A stretch of DNA of 41,339 bases, taken from NCBI RefSeq assembly GCF_027568475.1, contig NZ_JANKZG010000014.1, positions 1 through 41,339 on the forward strand, read 5' to 3'. The notes beneath the pieces are model-generated. The model was not told the origin of the DNA. It made no database searches and saw only the letters and a list, made by a program, of their open reading frames with translations. This stretch comes from Acinetobacter sp. HY1485 (GTDB lineage: Bacteria > Pseudomonadota > Gammaproteobacteria > Pseudomonadales > Moraxellaceae). A program made the translations under genes and the position numbers. Below are positions 20,592-27,871 of this stretch, one piece after another (within the stretch, counting starts at the first letter, position 1; every line of letters begins with the position of its first letter).

Positions 20592-20907
20592 GTAAGAAAA
20601 TTTTAATCCTTCTTTGTAACTTTTAAGCGAATAATGTGACATTACAAGATTTTCTAGGTTACGATATATATAAACATATATAATAAAAGAGTATGTCGAT
20701 ACAATAGGTAAATAATATGATATTTTGCCCTAAAATAATTAAAATTATATTATTTTTTTAAATATGCAAAAAGGCTTGCACTATCTGCCTTTACAGCATT
20801 GAGGTTAATATCTGGCTCTTTTTTATCAAGTCTCATTCACTTAGCTAATTTACAAGAGAAGGGGTAACAAAACCATCAAACTTATTAAGACGGATGGTTC
20901 TGATCAT
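20592..20907 (-). pseudogene. Decayed third roadblock paralogue
   Basis: This stretch is the remnant of a third tandem roadblock gene. At the 3' end the minus strand encodes NLVMSHYSLKSYKEGLKFS, which aligns without gaps to NLAMARHLLKKFESDLDFS of paralogue 2; the DNA aligns over about 70 bases without indels. At the 5' end an ATG at 20907 opens LNKFDGFVTPSLVN, matching LLNELDGFIAASLVD. Between them are several stop codons (for example a TAG in the segment matching ITLGNQY) and AT-rich drift. The old stop codon TAA has become TAC. Confidence 0.75.
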
Positions 20908-20982
20908 TACTTTTAATTAAAGGTTTAAAGATAAAAATATCTATTCAATTCGCATTTAAATTAAGAGAGAAAAATATGGATA

Positions 20983-21969
20983 TTAGACTCCAAGTTTTTT
21001 ACGAAGTTTGCTAAGAAACCCTCGAAAAACACCAGAGTTTTGTGATTCTGCTGAATTCTGTTTGATAGAAAATTTTGCCTGATCTGCATCTATACGCTCA
21101 ATCATATTAAGTAACTGTGCGGTATATAAAAAATGCGCTAAATGATTCTTATTAATTTCGATATGCTGTAAAACATGTTGAACTTTTGCACCACGTGCAA
21201 AGCATGCAGATACTTTTAAAATTTCTTTACGCTCTACACGTTTTTTAAGTTGCGGCCAAGTTATCAATTTATAGTAATCATTTTCTTTTAAATCATCTAC
21301 TTGATAAGCATTTGAATTGAAAATAATCTGCCATAACCAAACTCTTAAATCTTTAACATTCTCTTGTTGAATTTGTGTTGCAACAGAGTTTTTTGCATAA
21401 CTTTGACTAAAAGTCGGTGTGACAGCTTTGTAATCGCGTTCAGGATTAAGCCATAAACGTTCTGTACGTGTATCAACAATACCGATCTCGCCAGCTTGAT
21501 CATAAACTCTAACAAAGCCATTACGTGGATTAAGTAATTCTACGACTGTAGAGCTAAAATTTTGACTCAATTGTCCAGTGGGTGTTTGCCCAAACATAGG
21601 ACTAGATGTTGTATTATTTTGAGAAATTTGTACTTCAATTTGCCCAATATTGAACTCTTGTTGAATCCATTTAGAAAAATCATGAGAATTGGTAAATGGA
21701 TAATGCAATGTATCTGCCACAATTTTACCGCCTTGCTTTGGATCTTTAACAAGGCGTAGAAATTTACACGATTTATTTTTAATAATACTTTGTATCGTAT
21801 TTGCACTAAAGAAACTATCACTTACCAATAGTAATTCTAATTCTTTAGATGCAATATTGACCCATTGTACAGTTTGAGTGGGTGGAATAAGCTTTTCTAT
21901 GCGTGATTTTAATTCGTTTGCTATATCTAAGCTTAAACCAAACATAGCAATGTTTATGACTTCTTTCAT
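20983..21969 (-). CDS. Unrecognised protein of the GTPase/roadblock cluster
   Basis: A 328-residue soluble protein that I cannot place in a family. No signal peptide or membrane segment is seen. The first 110 or so residues alternate short hydrophobic strands and helices (INIAMFGLS, ELELLLVSDSFF, CKFLRLVKD) in a way that recalls a receiver-like fold without an obvious phospho-acceptor site. A Ser/Thr/Asn/Gln-rich linker (about 115-140) follows. The C-terminal part (about 235-295) looks like a winged helix and the tail is basic (SKLRKKLGV). It starts 37 bp after the roadblock gene, so it is likely in an operon with the GTPase. It might be an effector or regulator; this is inference. Confidence 0.8.
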   Translation of the reverse strand: MKEVINIAMFGLSLDIANELKSRIEKLIPPTQTVQWVNIASKELELLLVSDSFFSANTIQSIIKNKSCKFLRLVKDPKQGGKIVADTLHYPFTNSHDFSKWIQQEFNIGQIEVQISQNNTTSSPMFGQTPTGQLSQNFSSTVVELLNPRNGFVRVYDQAGEIGIVDTRTERLWLNPERDYKAVTPTFSQSYAKNSVATQIQQENVKDLRVWLWQIIFNSNAYQVDDLKENDYYKLITWPQLKKRVERKEILKVSACFARGAKVQHVLQHIEINKNHLAHFLYTAQLLNMIERIDADQAKFSIKQNSAESQNSGVFRGFLSKLRKKLGV

Positions 21970-22006
21970 AAGTGCTACTCAAATTCCAACAGTCTTTAAT
22001 TTTTTA

Positions 22007-22420
22007 TCATGAGTTAAATCGGCTAATTTCTTCTGAGGTTGCTTTTAATTCGTAAAGAATCTGCCCTAAAAGTACCTCGCGATCTGTGAGTGCAACAAGC
22101 ACTGCAGGATATTTGGGATGAGGAATAGAGGTTAGTAAAGCTTTACCATTTTTAGCATCCAAGGTAATGGTTTGGCAGTCTTCTAAATTAATTTCGGAGA
22201 TAAAAGCAGAGACCATGGCAATAATAGAGCTACTTACGGCAGCAACTTTACTCACATTATTCATTTGGCGTTTGGTTGCAACAGCAATTTCAAAACCATC
22301 TGCTGTACATAGCATACAAAAATTGACGTGTTTTACGTTGCGTAAAAGTTCATGTACTTTTTTTTCGCCTAGTTCAATTAAGCCTTTTGGGAGGTTTTGT
22401 GGTGTTGTCATACTTGTCAT
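22007..22420 (-). CDS. Roadblock/LC7 domain protein
   Basis: A 137-residue protein with a single roadblock/LC7 domain: helix (GLIELGEKKVHELLRNV), strands VNFCMLCTADGFEIAVAT, a central helix rich in Ser/Ala (SKVAAVSSSIIAMVSAFIS), strands ITLDAKNGKALLTSI and VLVALTD, and a C-terminal helix. MglB-type roadblock proteins act as GAPs or exchange regulators of MglA-type GTPases; in Streptomyces conservons the roadblock gene accompanies the GTPase. It begins 13 bp after the GTPase gene, with AGG six bases before the ATG. Confidence 0.85.
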   Translation of the reverse strand: MTSMTTPQNLPKGLIELGEKKVHELLRNVKHVNFCMLCTADGFEIAVATKRQMNNVSKVAAVSSSIIAMVSAFISEINLEDCQTITLDAKNGKALLTSIPHPKYPAVLVALTDREVLLGQILYELKATSEEISRFNS

Positions 22421-22433
22421 AAGAAACCTAAAA

Positions 22434-22973
22434 TTATTGAGATAAAAGTTCGACCTCTACGTTTGCAATAAGTGTTTCCACCATGAGCAAAACATCATCC
22501 TTTTGTCGTGCATCCACAGAAAAAAGTGGGTAATTATGTTTATTAATATTTAACCAATCGCGATAAATTTTGAGTTGCTGTTCTTTTTCTTCATCTAAAT
22601 GTGTGATGCCAATAACAATATTTTCACCATATTCTTTAAATGAATTTAAGTAAAACTCTAAATCCTTCAAGCGATTTGGCCCTGAATGATCAATCAGTAC
22701 AACAGTACCAATAGCACCTTTACATACAATTGACCACATAAAATTAAAACGTTCTTGTCCTGGTGTACCATATAAACCAATGGTTGCACCATCATCAAGT
22801 ACAATTTCGCCGTAATCAATTCCTACAGTGGTTAAAGCTTTTGTATGCGCTGCAATATCAGTATTAACGGCTTCTGTGGATACAACAGGGATATCGGAAA
22901 GGATTTGAATGGCAGATGACTTTCCTGCACCCATTGTTCCGCCAAAAACGATTTTATATTTTTGCAAAAGCAT
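22434..22973 (-). CDS. Small Ras-like GTPase, MglA/CvnD type
   Basis: A 179-residue GTPase. The P-loop is GGTMGAGKSS (11-20). The G3 region is LYGTPGQERFNFMW (67-80), where the usual DTAGQ is replaced by GTPGQ as in conservon CvnD GTPases. The G4 site is THLD (124-127) in place of NKxD, and a SVDAR G5-like motif lies near 152. These are family traits rather than damage. No lipidation or membrane signal is seen. It is the first gene of a leftward set with a roadblock gene and a 328-residue unknown. Such modules set cell polarity or relay signals elsewhere; the role here is unknown. Confidence 0.88.
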   Translation of the reverse strand: MLLQKYKIVFGGTMGAGKSSAIQILSDIPVVSTEAVNTDIAAHTKALTTVGIDYGEIVLDDGATIGLYGTPGQERFNFMWSIVCKGAIGTVVLIDHSGPNRLKDLEFYLNSFKEYGENIVIGITHLDEEKEQQLKIYRDWLNINKHNYPLFSVDARQKDDVLLMVETLIANVEVELLSQ

Positions 22974-23175
22974 AGATAGTGGCTCTAAATCTGAGTGAAA
23001 AGGTAGGTAAACTTAAAATTTTCAAAACATTATAATCAAATAGAATTTACTTGTATATCTTTTGCTTACTATTACAGCAAATTTGGTGATTTTTGGTCTA
23101 TTAATTTTTATAAAATTATGTTAATTAATTGAATTTAAATGATAAAAATTGTGATAACTGTATCACACTTTTTCA

Positions 23176-23191
23176 TGTTCCACGTGGAACT
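23176..23191. other. parS: Candidate parS site, intergenic
   Basis: TGTTCCACGTGGAACT contains a perfect 14-bp palindrome GTTCCACGTGGAAC and matches the ParB consensus at 15 of 16 positions. It lies in the divergent spacer between the GTPase gene and dsbC, free of coding constraint, about 8 kb from oriC. It is the strongest of the four candidates. Confidence 0.85.
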
Positions 23192-23268
23192 TTTACAACA
23201 ATTTAATACGGTGTAATCTTATTTTTTACTTCACAATAGACTGTAATTATTCTTATCATTTTTGAAAT

Positions 23269-23955
23269 ATGCGTAAATTATTACTTTCTTTATTATTAAC
23301 AGGATGTGTAGTCAATGCACATGCAGATATTAAACAACTTGCAATCAAGTATCCTAAATTAAAATTTGAAGATATTCAGGCAACGGAATTAAAAGGTATT
23401 TATAGTGCCACCATGGATGGTCAAGTAGTATATCTAGATGAAGCAGGCGAGCATGTGATGTTGGGGTCAATGATTCGCTTAAAAGATCAGAAAAATTTAA
23501 CCAAAGATTTAGTCGTAAATGCCAATCGAATAAGTTGGAAAGATTTACCTTTAAATCAAGCCATTAAAACAGTTAAAGGTAATGGTCAACATCAGATTGC
23601 CATTTTTTCAGACCCGAATTGTCCGTACTGTCAAAAATTAGAAAAAGAACTTGATCAATTGAATAATGTGACCGTTTATACGTTCTTGTACCCAATTCAA
23701 ACAGTATCTATTTTACCAAGTAAACAAGTATGGTGTAGTTCAAGTCCAAGCTATACATGGCAAAATTTAATTCGTCGCCATATCCAACCACCACAAAACT
23801 CAAGTTGTGAAAACCCCATCCAACAAAACCTAAATTTAGGTAAAAAGTTAGGTATAGATGGTACGCCGGGTATTATTTTTTCTAATGGTTTTAAATCAAC
23901 TGGATTTATTTCTAAAACTGATATCGAAGCAGTATGGAAGGAGTATGGTATTTAA
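23269..23955 (+). CDS. dsbC: Thiol:disulfide interchange protein, DsbC family
   Basis: Periplasmic disulfide isomerase that corrects wrong disulfides in exported proteins, kept reduced by DsbD. The N-terminal dimerisation domain is at about 20-90 and the thioredoxin-like domain carries the CPYC active site (118-121), the cis-proline GTPG near 199 and a second cysteine pair (WCSSS and SCEN). Length is 228 residues. The signal is ambiguous: AHA-D at 19-20 fits signal peptidase I, but LTGC at 10-13 also reads as a lipobox. I favour a soluble protein, because the hydrophobic core before the lipobox would be very short. It is divergent from the GTPase cluster. Confidence 0.9.
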   Translation: MRKLLLSLLLTGCVVNAHADIKQLAIKYPKLKFEDIQATELKGIYSATMDGQVVYLDEAGEHVMLGSMIRLKDQKNLTKDLVVNANRISWKDLPLNQAIKTVKGNGQHQIAIFSDPNCPYCQKLEKELDQLNNVTVYTFLYPIQTVSILPSKQVWCSSSPSYTWQNLIRRHIQPPQNSSCENPIQQNLNLGKKLGIDGTPGIIFSNGFKSTGFISKTDIEAVWKEYGI

Positions 23956-24180
23956 ATTAAGTATGATGCTATTTTTTTAAATGCCTAAGAATAAATTACT
24001 ATATTGATAAATTCTTATTAGAATCTGTTTTTAGAGTAGTTAAGCCTATGTAGTTTTGATGAAACAGATTTAATTTTTTATTATATGTTAAATGATAGGT
24101 CTGCTAAACGATGGTGCAAGGTGTGCATGATATTATAGAGAAAGCTATTTTTTTTATCATCTTATAAATCAAAACACATC

Positions 24181-24208
24181 AAGGAAGCCGGCATTTGCTG
24201 GCTTCCTT
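24181..24208 (-). terminator. Inverted repeat after the GlsB-family gene
   Basis: AAGGAAGCC (24181-24189) pairs perfectly with GGCTTCCTT (24200-24208). On the minus strand it follows the stop codon of the GlsB-family gene by a few bases. The following T-stretch is poor, so termination efficiency is uncertain. Confidence 0.6.
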
Positions 24209-24215
24209 CTTGGCA

Positions 24216-24467
24216 TTAGTTTTCTTTAACAATGAAGTTATACACGGCAAGTACCACAATCGCACCAATCACAGAGGCAATAAAGCCCGCTGATGAGTTT
24301 TGATCATAAAAGTGGAGCATACGACCACCGTATGTTGCAACAAGCGAACCTGCAATCCCTAAAAGCGCGGTTACAATAAAGCCTGCTTTATCTTCACCAG
24401 GATGTAAGGCACGTGCTATGAGTCCTGCAAAGAAACCAATAATGATTGCACCAATTAAACTAAACAT
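24216..24467 (-). CDS. GlsB/YeaQ/YmgE-family membrane protein
   Basis: An 83-residue inner-membrane protein of the transglycosylase-associated (GlsB/YeaQ/YmgE) family: three hydrophobic segments with glycine patterns (GAIIIGFFAGLIARAL, GFIVTALLGIAGSLVA, FIASVIGAIVVLAVYNFI) and the family turn HPGEDKAGF. A TTG at 24479 extends the frame, but the ATG at 24467 follows a perfect GGAGG at five bases and is clearly the start. The family is often stress-induced; its biochemical role is unknown. Confidence 0.9.
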   Translation of the reverse strand: MFSLIGAIIIGFFAGLIARALHPGEDKAGFIVTALLGIAGSLVATYGGRMLHFYDQNSSAGFIASVIGAIVVLAVYNFIVKEN

Positions 24468-24554
24468 ACTGACCTCCAAATATTTTTTTTATCACATAAA
24501 TTTTGACGGACTTAAAAAAAATTAAAAGTAGCGATATGTAGCTTTTTTGTGGTT

Positions 24555-24582
24555 AAAAAAAAGCGGCAAAAGCCACTTTTTT
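24555..24582 (-). terminator. hpt terminator
   Basis: On the minus strand AGTGGC, loop TTTT and GCCGCT form a hairpin (24562-24577) with one G-T wobble, followed by a T-run. It sits at the hpt stop codon. Confidence 0.75.
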
Positions 24583-25108
24583 AAAGACCAATCTCTGCAA
24601 TATAAGGCAGGTGTCGATATTTTTGATCGTAATCCAAACCATAACCTACAATAAAACGATCTTCTACTTCAAAACCTAAAAATTCAACATCAAGGTCAAC
24701 TTCACGGCGTGAAGGTTTACTGATTAATGTACAAAGCTTAATCGAATTTGGTTCGCGTGTTTCAAGGATTTTAACCACTTTACTGAGTGTATTACCTGAG
24801 TCAATAATATCCTCAACCACTAAAACGTCTTTGCCTTTAATATGGCTATCAAGGTCTTTTAAAATTTTTACGTCGCGTGTTGAAACTGTACCACTGCCGT
24901 AACTCGATACCGTCATAAAGTCGAGTTCGTGTTCTTTTTCAATTGCTCGGCATAAGTCTGCCATGAAAATTACGGAGCCACGAAGTAAACCAATTAAAAC
25001 GAGTTCTTTATCACTTTGACAATAGAATTGGTTAATTTGTTCACCGAGCTGTTTAACTTTGGCTTGAATCTCATCGGCGGGAATCATCACGCGCATTGGA
25101 ACAGTCAT
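24581..25108 (-). CDS. hpt: Hypoxanthine phosphoribosyltransferase
   Basis: Purine salvage enzyme converting hypoxanthine (and often guanine) with PRPP to IMP/GMP. The PRPP-binding signature VVEDIIDSGNTL lies at 97-108, preceded by the flexible-loop segment SSYGSGTVSTRDV. Length is 175 residues, normal for the family. It lies downstream of guaD in the same direction; together they handle guanine and hypoxanthine. A terminator-like hairpin ends only 24 bp before the start codon, which suggests either a clean break from guaD or attenuation. Confidence 0.94.
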   Translation of the reverse strand: MTVPMRVMIPADEIQAKVKQLGEQINQFYCQSDKELVLIGLLRGSVIFMADLCRAIEKEHELDFMTVSSYGSGTVSTRDVKILKDLDSHIKGKDVLVVEDIIDSGNTLSKVVKILETREPNSIKLCTLISKPSRREVDLDVEFLGFEVEDRFIVGYGLDYDQKYRHLPYIAEIGL

Positions 25109-25131
25109 GGGAAAATCCTACATGTACGAAT

Positions 25132-25163
25132 AAAAAAGGCGTTGACTTGCAACACCTAAAAAA
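25132..25163 (-). terminator. Terminator or attenuator hairpin just before hpt
   Basis: On the minus strand GGTGTTG, loop CAAGT and CAACGCC (25138-25156) form a seven-pair stem with one wobble, followed by six T (25132-25137). It ends 24 bp before the hpt ATG. I see no convincing promoter within those 24 bp, so transcripts reaching hpt must start upstream and pass the hairpin, or initiate inside it. Confidence 0.6.
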
Positions 25164-25193
25164 CTGACGCATAGTTTAAAACAAAATCAATGT

Positions 25194-25283
25194 TTATGCA
25201 TCTTTTGAATCTTTTTTGAGAATGAAGGCACACAGACAGCCTAAAGCAATCCATTTTAAAGTACGGTTATGCTTCTTTTTCAT
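25194..25283 (-). CDS. Possible 29-residue membrane peptide
   Basis: A short frame of 29 codons starts at an ATG inside the last codons of guaD (a 17-bp overlap including the guaD stop codon) and ends before the hpt hairpin. The product begins MKKKHNRTLK, has a hydrophobic stretch WIALGCLCAFIL and a charged end KKDSKDA, which is a plausible small single-span membrane protein. GGAG and AAGG precede the ATG. No homologue is known to me. The charge-hydrophobic-charge layout and the ribosome-binding site are the only support. Confidence 0.4.
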   Translation of the reverse strand: MKKKHNRTLKWIALGCLCAFILKKDSKDA

Positions 25284-26571
25284 AAACCTTTTCTCCATAA
25301 ATATAGGTGGCTTGTACGTTACGGTCATCGCCCATTGTAAATAAGGCAAACAACGCATCTTCTATGGATTGTGTACGGCTTTGGCGTAGTTGTTGTAAAG
25401 CAGTGGGTTGTAAGTCTAACACCACAAAGTCGGCTTCTTTACCAATGTTAAAGTTCCCCAATTTATCGTCTAAATCTAATGCTTTTGCGCCACCGAGTGT
25501 GGCATGGTAGAGCGACTCAAAGGCAGAAAGTTTATTGCCTTGTAATTGCTGAACTTTATAAGCCTCATTAAGCGTTTGTAGTTGGCTAAATGAAGTCCCT
25601 GCGCCAATGTCTGTGCCTAAGCCAACTTTAACTTGTTTTTGCCATGCTTTATTGAGAGGAAATAAACCACTTCCTAAAAATAAGTTAGAGGTTGGACAAA
25701 ACGCAATTGCCGAATTGGTTTGATGCATACAGTCCCATTCATGGTCTTCTAAATGCACACAATGCGCAAATACGGCACGCTGTCCTGTAAGCTGATAATG
25801 ATGGTAGACATCTAAATAGCTATTATGTTCTGGGAATAACGACTTAACCCACGCAATTTCATCTTTGTTCTCACTTAGATGAGTGTGTAAGTAAACGCTT
25901 GGGTATTCTTGTTTGAGCTGTTGTGCTTTTTGTAGTTGTTCAGGTGTCGAGGTAGGCGCAAAGCGTGGTGTAATGGCATAAAGCGCACGTCCTTTATTGT
26001 GCCATTTTTCAATTAAATTTTTAGATTGCTGATAGCTCGTTTCAGGCGTATCGCATAGGTCCTCAGGTGCATGACGATCCATCATCACTTTACCTGCAAT
26101 AAGACGCATTTGCTTTTGTTCTGCGTTTTCAAATAAAGCATCTACCGACTCAGGATGTACGGTACAAAAAACCAATGCAGTGGTTGTTCCATTTTTTAAG
26201 AGTTCTTGGATAAAGAATTGAGCAATTTTGTCTGCATAGTGTTTATCTTTAAACTGCATTTCTGTGGGGAACGTATAGGTCTCTAACCAACTTAACAATT
26301 GCTCGCCGTATGCACCCACCATCTCGGTTTGTGGGAAGTGAATATGGGTATCAATAAAGCCTGATACAATCAGTTGATCTGGATAGTGATCAATTTTTGC
26401 ATCTGTAGGGAGATGTGCTTGCGCATCTTGCCATGTGCCAAACCAAGAAATTTTACCTTGCTCAGTGATGAGTACACCATCTTCGATATAACGAACATGT
26501 TGCGCAATGTCTTGAGGTGAAGTAACAGGTTGTTGAATATCTAAAAAACGACCGCGGACGATTGTAGTCAT
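25267..26571 (-). CDS. guaD: Guanine deaminase
   Basis: Amidohydrolase that converts guanine to xanthine with a zinc ion. The metal-binding HIH appears in GFIDTHIHFPQTEMVG near residue 75, and HTHLSEN, FAHCVHL and GLGTDIGAG provide the other ligands and catalytic acid. Length is 434 residues, against 439 in E. coli. The start ATG lacks a strong ribosome-binding site. An inverted pair of DnaA-box-like sequences lies 50-86 bp upstream of the start. Confidence 0.94.
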   Translation of the reverse strand: MTTIVRGRFLDIQQPVTSPQDIAQHVRYIEDGVLITEQGKISWFGTWQDAQAHLPTDAKIDHYPDQLIVSGFIDTHIHFPQTEMVGAYGEQLLSWLETYTFPTEMQFKDKHYADKIAQFFIQELLKNGTTTALVFCTVHPESVDALFENAEQKQMRLIAGKVMMDRHAPEDLCDTPETSYQQSKNLIEKWHNKGRALYAITPRFAPTSTPEQLQKAQQLKQEYPSVYLHTHLSENKDEIAWVKSLFPEHNSYLDVYHHYQLTGQRAVFAHCVHLEDHEWDCMHQTNSAIAFCPTSNLFLGSGLFPLNKAWQKQVKVGLGTDIGAGTSFSQLQTLNEAYKVQQLQGNKLSAFESLYHATLGGAKALDLDDKLGNFNIGKEADFVVLDLQPTALQQLRQSRTQSIEDALFALFTMGDDRNVQATYIYGEKVYEKEA

Positions 26572-26620
26572 AAGGCAAAACCATTTTATTTTTCGCTAAA
26601 TTGTAGCGTAGTTTTAGTGT

Positions 26621-26657
26621 GAGTTATCCACCTTTTATGAAAAACTGTGGATAACTC
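26621..26657. repeat. Inverted repeat formed by two DnaA-box-like sequences
   Basis: GAGTTATCCAC (26621-26631) and GTGGATAACTC (26647-26657) are perfect 11-bp inverted repeats around a 15-base spacer. The right arm contains a perfect DnaA box TGTGGATAA (26646-26654) and the left arm TTATCCACC, one base off. The repeat sits between the alx stop codon and the guaD start. It could be a DnaA-binding pair or an RNA hairpin. Confidence 0.6.
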
Positions 26658-26676
26658 ATTTTAAAAAGCGGATAAC

Positions 26677-27627
26677 TTAACGGCACTTTTTAAGTGATAA
26701 ATATGCTGTGATGATGAGGACAGTAAAGATAAAACCGAGTGACCAACTAATAGGAACATGGAACACATCAAGTAAAAGCATTTTTACACCAATAAACAGT
26801 AAGATAACGCCTAAACCGTACGGTAAATATTTTAATTTTTGAGCTGCACCTGCCAATAAAAAGAACATTGCGCGTAAACCTAAAATTGCCATTAAGTTTG
26901 CGCTGAGCACAATAAAGGGGTCTTGCGTAACAGAGAAAATAGCAGGAATGGAGTCTACAGCAAAAATAACATCTGAAAACTCAACCAATAACAGGACAAT
27001 AAATAACGGCGTTACCCAGCGTTTACCTTGTTCAACCACAAAAAACCGCTCACCTTTTAATGTAGGTGTGACAGAAAAATGACGTTGTAGAAATTTAAGT
27101 AACGGCATGTCTTCAACTTTGCTGTCTTCGTCTTGTCCTGTTAAAAATTTAAAGCCTGTATAAATTAAGAATGCCCCGAAGATGTATAAAATCCATGAGA
27201 ACTCTTGTACAAGCCATGCTCCCATAAAAATAAACACGCTACGTAATACAATAGCACCGAGTACGCCATACAGTAATACACGGCGTTGTAGTTGGGGCGG
27301 AATTGCAAATGCCGAGAAAATCATCAGCCATACAAACACGTTATCAATTGCAAGTGATTTTTCGAGTAAATAGCCTGTGAGGTATTCAAGCGTTTTTTGG
27401 TTTGCAATTTCGATACTAAATTGCTGTTTGAGATAAAGCCAAAGTCCGCCTGCAAACAAAAGTGCAATGCTGACCCATGCCATGCTCCATAGTCCTGCTT
27501 CTTTTAACGAAACCTGAGCATCCGACGCCGTTTTTTTATTTTTAAAGCCTACAAAGTCAATGATGAGCATCACTGCGACTAAGCCAAAAAAAACAAGATA
27601 TAGCCAGATATTACCAATAGAGTCCAT
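26677..27627 (-). CDS. alx: TerC/Alx-family manganese exporter
   Basis: Integral membrane protein of the TerC family, close to E. coli Alx, which is implicated in manganese export. About nine hydrophobic segments are seen. Conserved acidic membrane motifs are present: LLEKSLAIDNVFVWLMIFS, LLLVEFSDVIFAVDSIPAI and VLSANLMAILGLRAMFFLL. A GTG at 27654 extends the frame, but the ATG at 27627 follows AGGAGAG and gives 316 residues, near the 321 of Alx. The gene is preceded by a yybP-ykoY manganese riboswitch, which supports the role. Confidence 0.93.
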   Translation of the reverse strand: MDSIGNIWLYLVFFGLVAVMLIIDFVGFKNKKTASDAQVSLKEAGLWSMAWVSIALLFAGGLWLYLKQQFSIEIANQKTLEYLTGYLLEKSLAIDNVFVWLMIFSAFAIPPQLQRRVLLYGVLGAIVLRSVFIFMGAWLVQEFSWILYIFGAFLIYTGFKFLTGQDEDSKVEDMPLLKFLQRHFSVTPTLKGERFFVVEQGKRWVTPLFIVLLLVEFSDVIFAVDSIPAIFSVTQDPFIVLSANLMAILGLRAMFFLLAGAAQKLKYLPYGLGVILLFIGVKMLLLDVFHVPISWSLGFIFTVLIITAYLSLKKCR

Positions 27628-27663
27628 TTTGTCTCTCCTGTGTCGTTCTGGCACTTGATAGGT

Positions 27664-27717
27664 ATAAAAAAACCTTGATCAAGTTGCCAGAAAATTCTGT
27701 AACAACGTGATCAAGGT
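27664..27717 (-). terminator. Riboswitch expression-platform terminator of alx
   Basis: On the minus strand ACCTTGATCA pairs with TGATCAAGGT over ten base pairs, extended by GTTG/CAAC, and is followed by seven T. The 5' arm overlaps the 3' strand of the aptamer's P1 helix (CCTTG), so the terminator and aptamer are mutually exclusive. Confidence 0.85.
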
Positions 27718-27822
27718 CTTGCCTACATTACCAGGGTAATGCTCAGCTACCGACTTTTTGCAAAGTGTAATGACGATAGCTGACACGTAATTTCTTACGT
27801 TTGGAGGAGGCTACTCCCCTTG
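27712..27822 (-). promoter_or_regulatory. yybP-ykoY manganese riboswitch
   Basis: The leader of alx reads CAAGGGGAGTAGCC at its 5' end and GGCAAGACCTTG at its 3' end, the conserved joining sequences of the yybP-ykoY class. P1 is CAAGG/CCTTG. Internal hairpins lie around CGTAAGAAATTACG and CATTACCCTGGTAATG. Mn2+ binding would stabilise P1 and prevent formation of the following terminator, turning alx on. The class and logic are established knowledge; the assignment is from sequence. Confidence 0.9.
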
Positions 27823-27871
27823 TCAAATTTTGTGAGATGAAAATCATCTATCAAATGATCATGACAGATAA

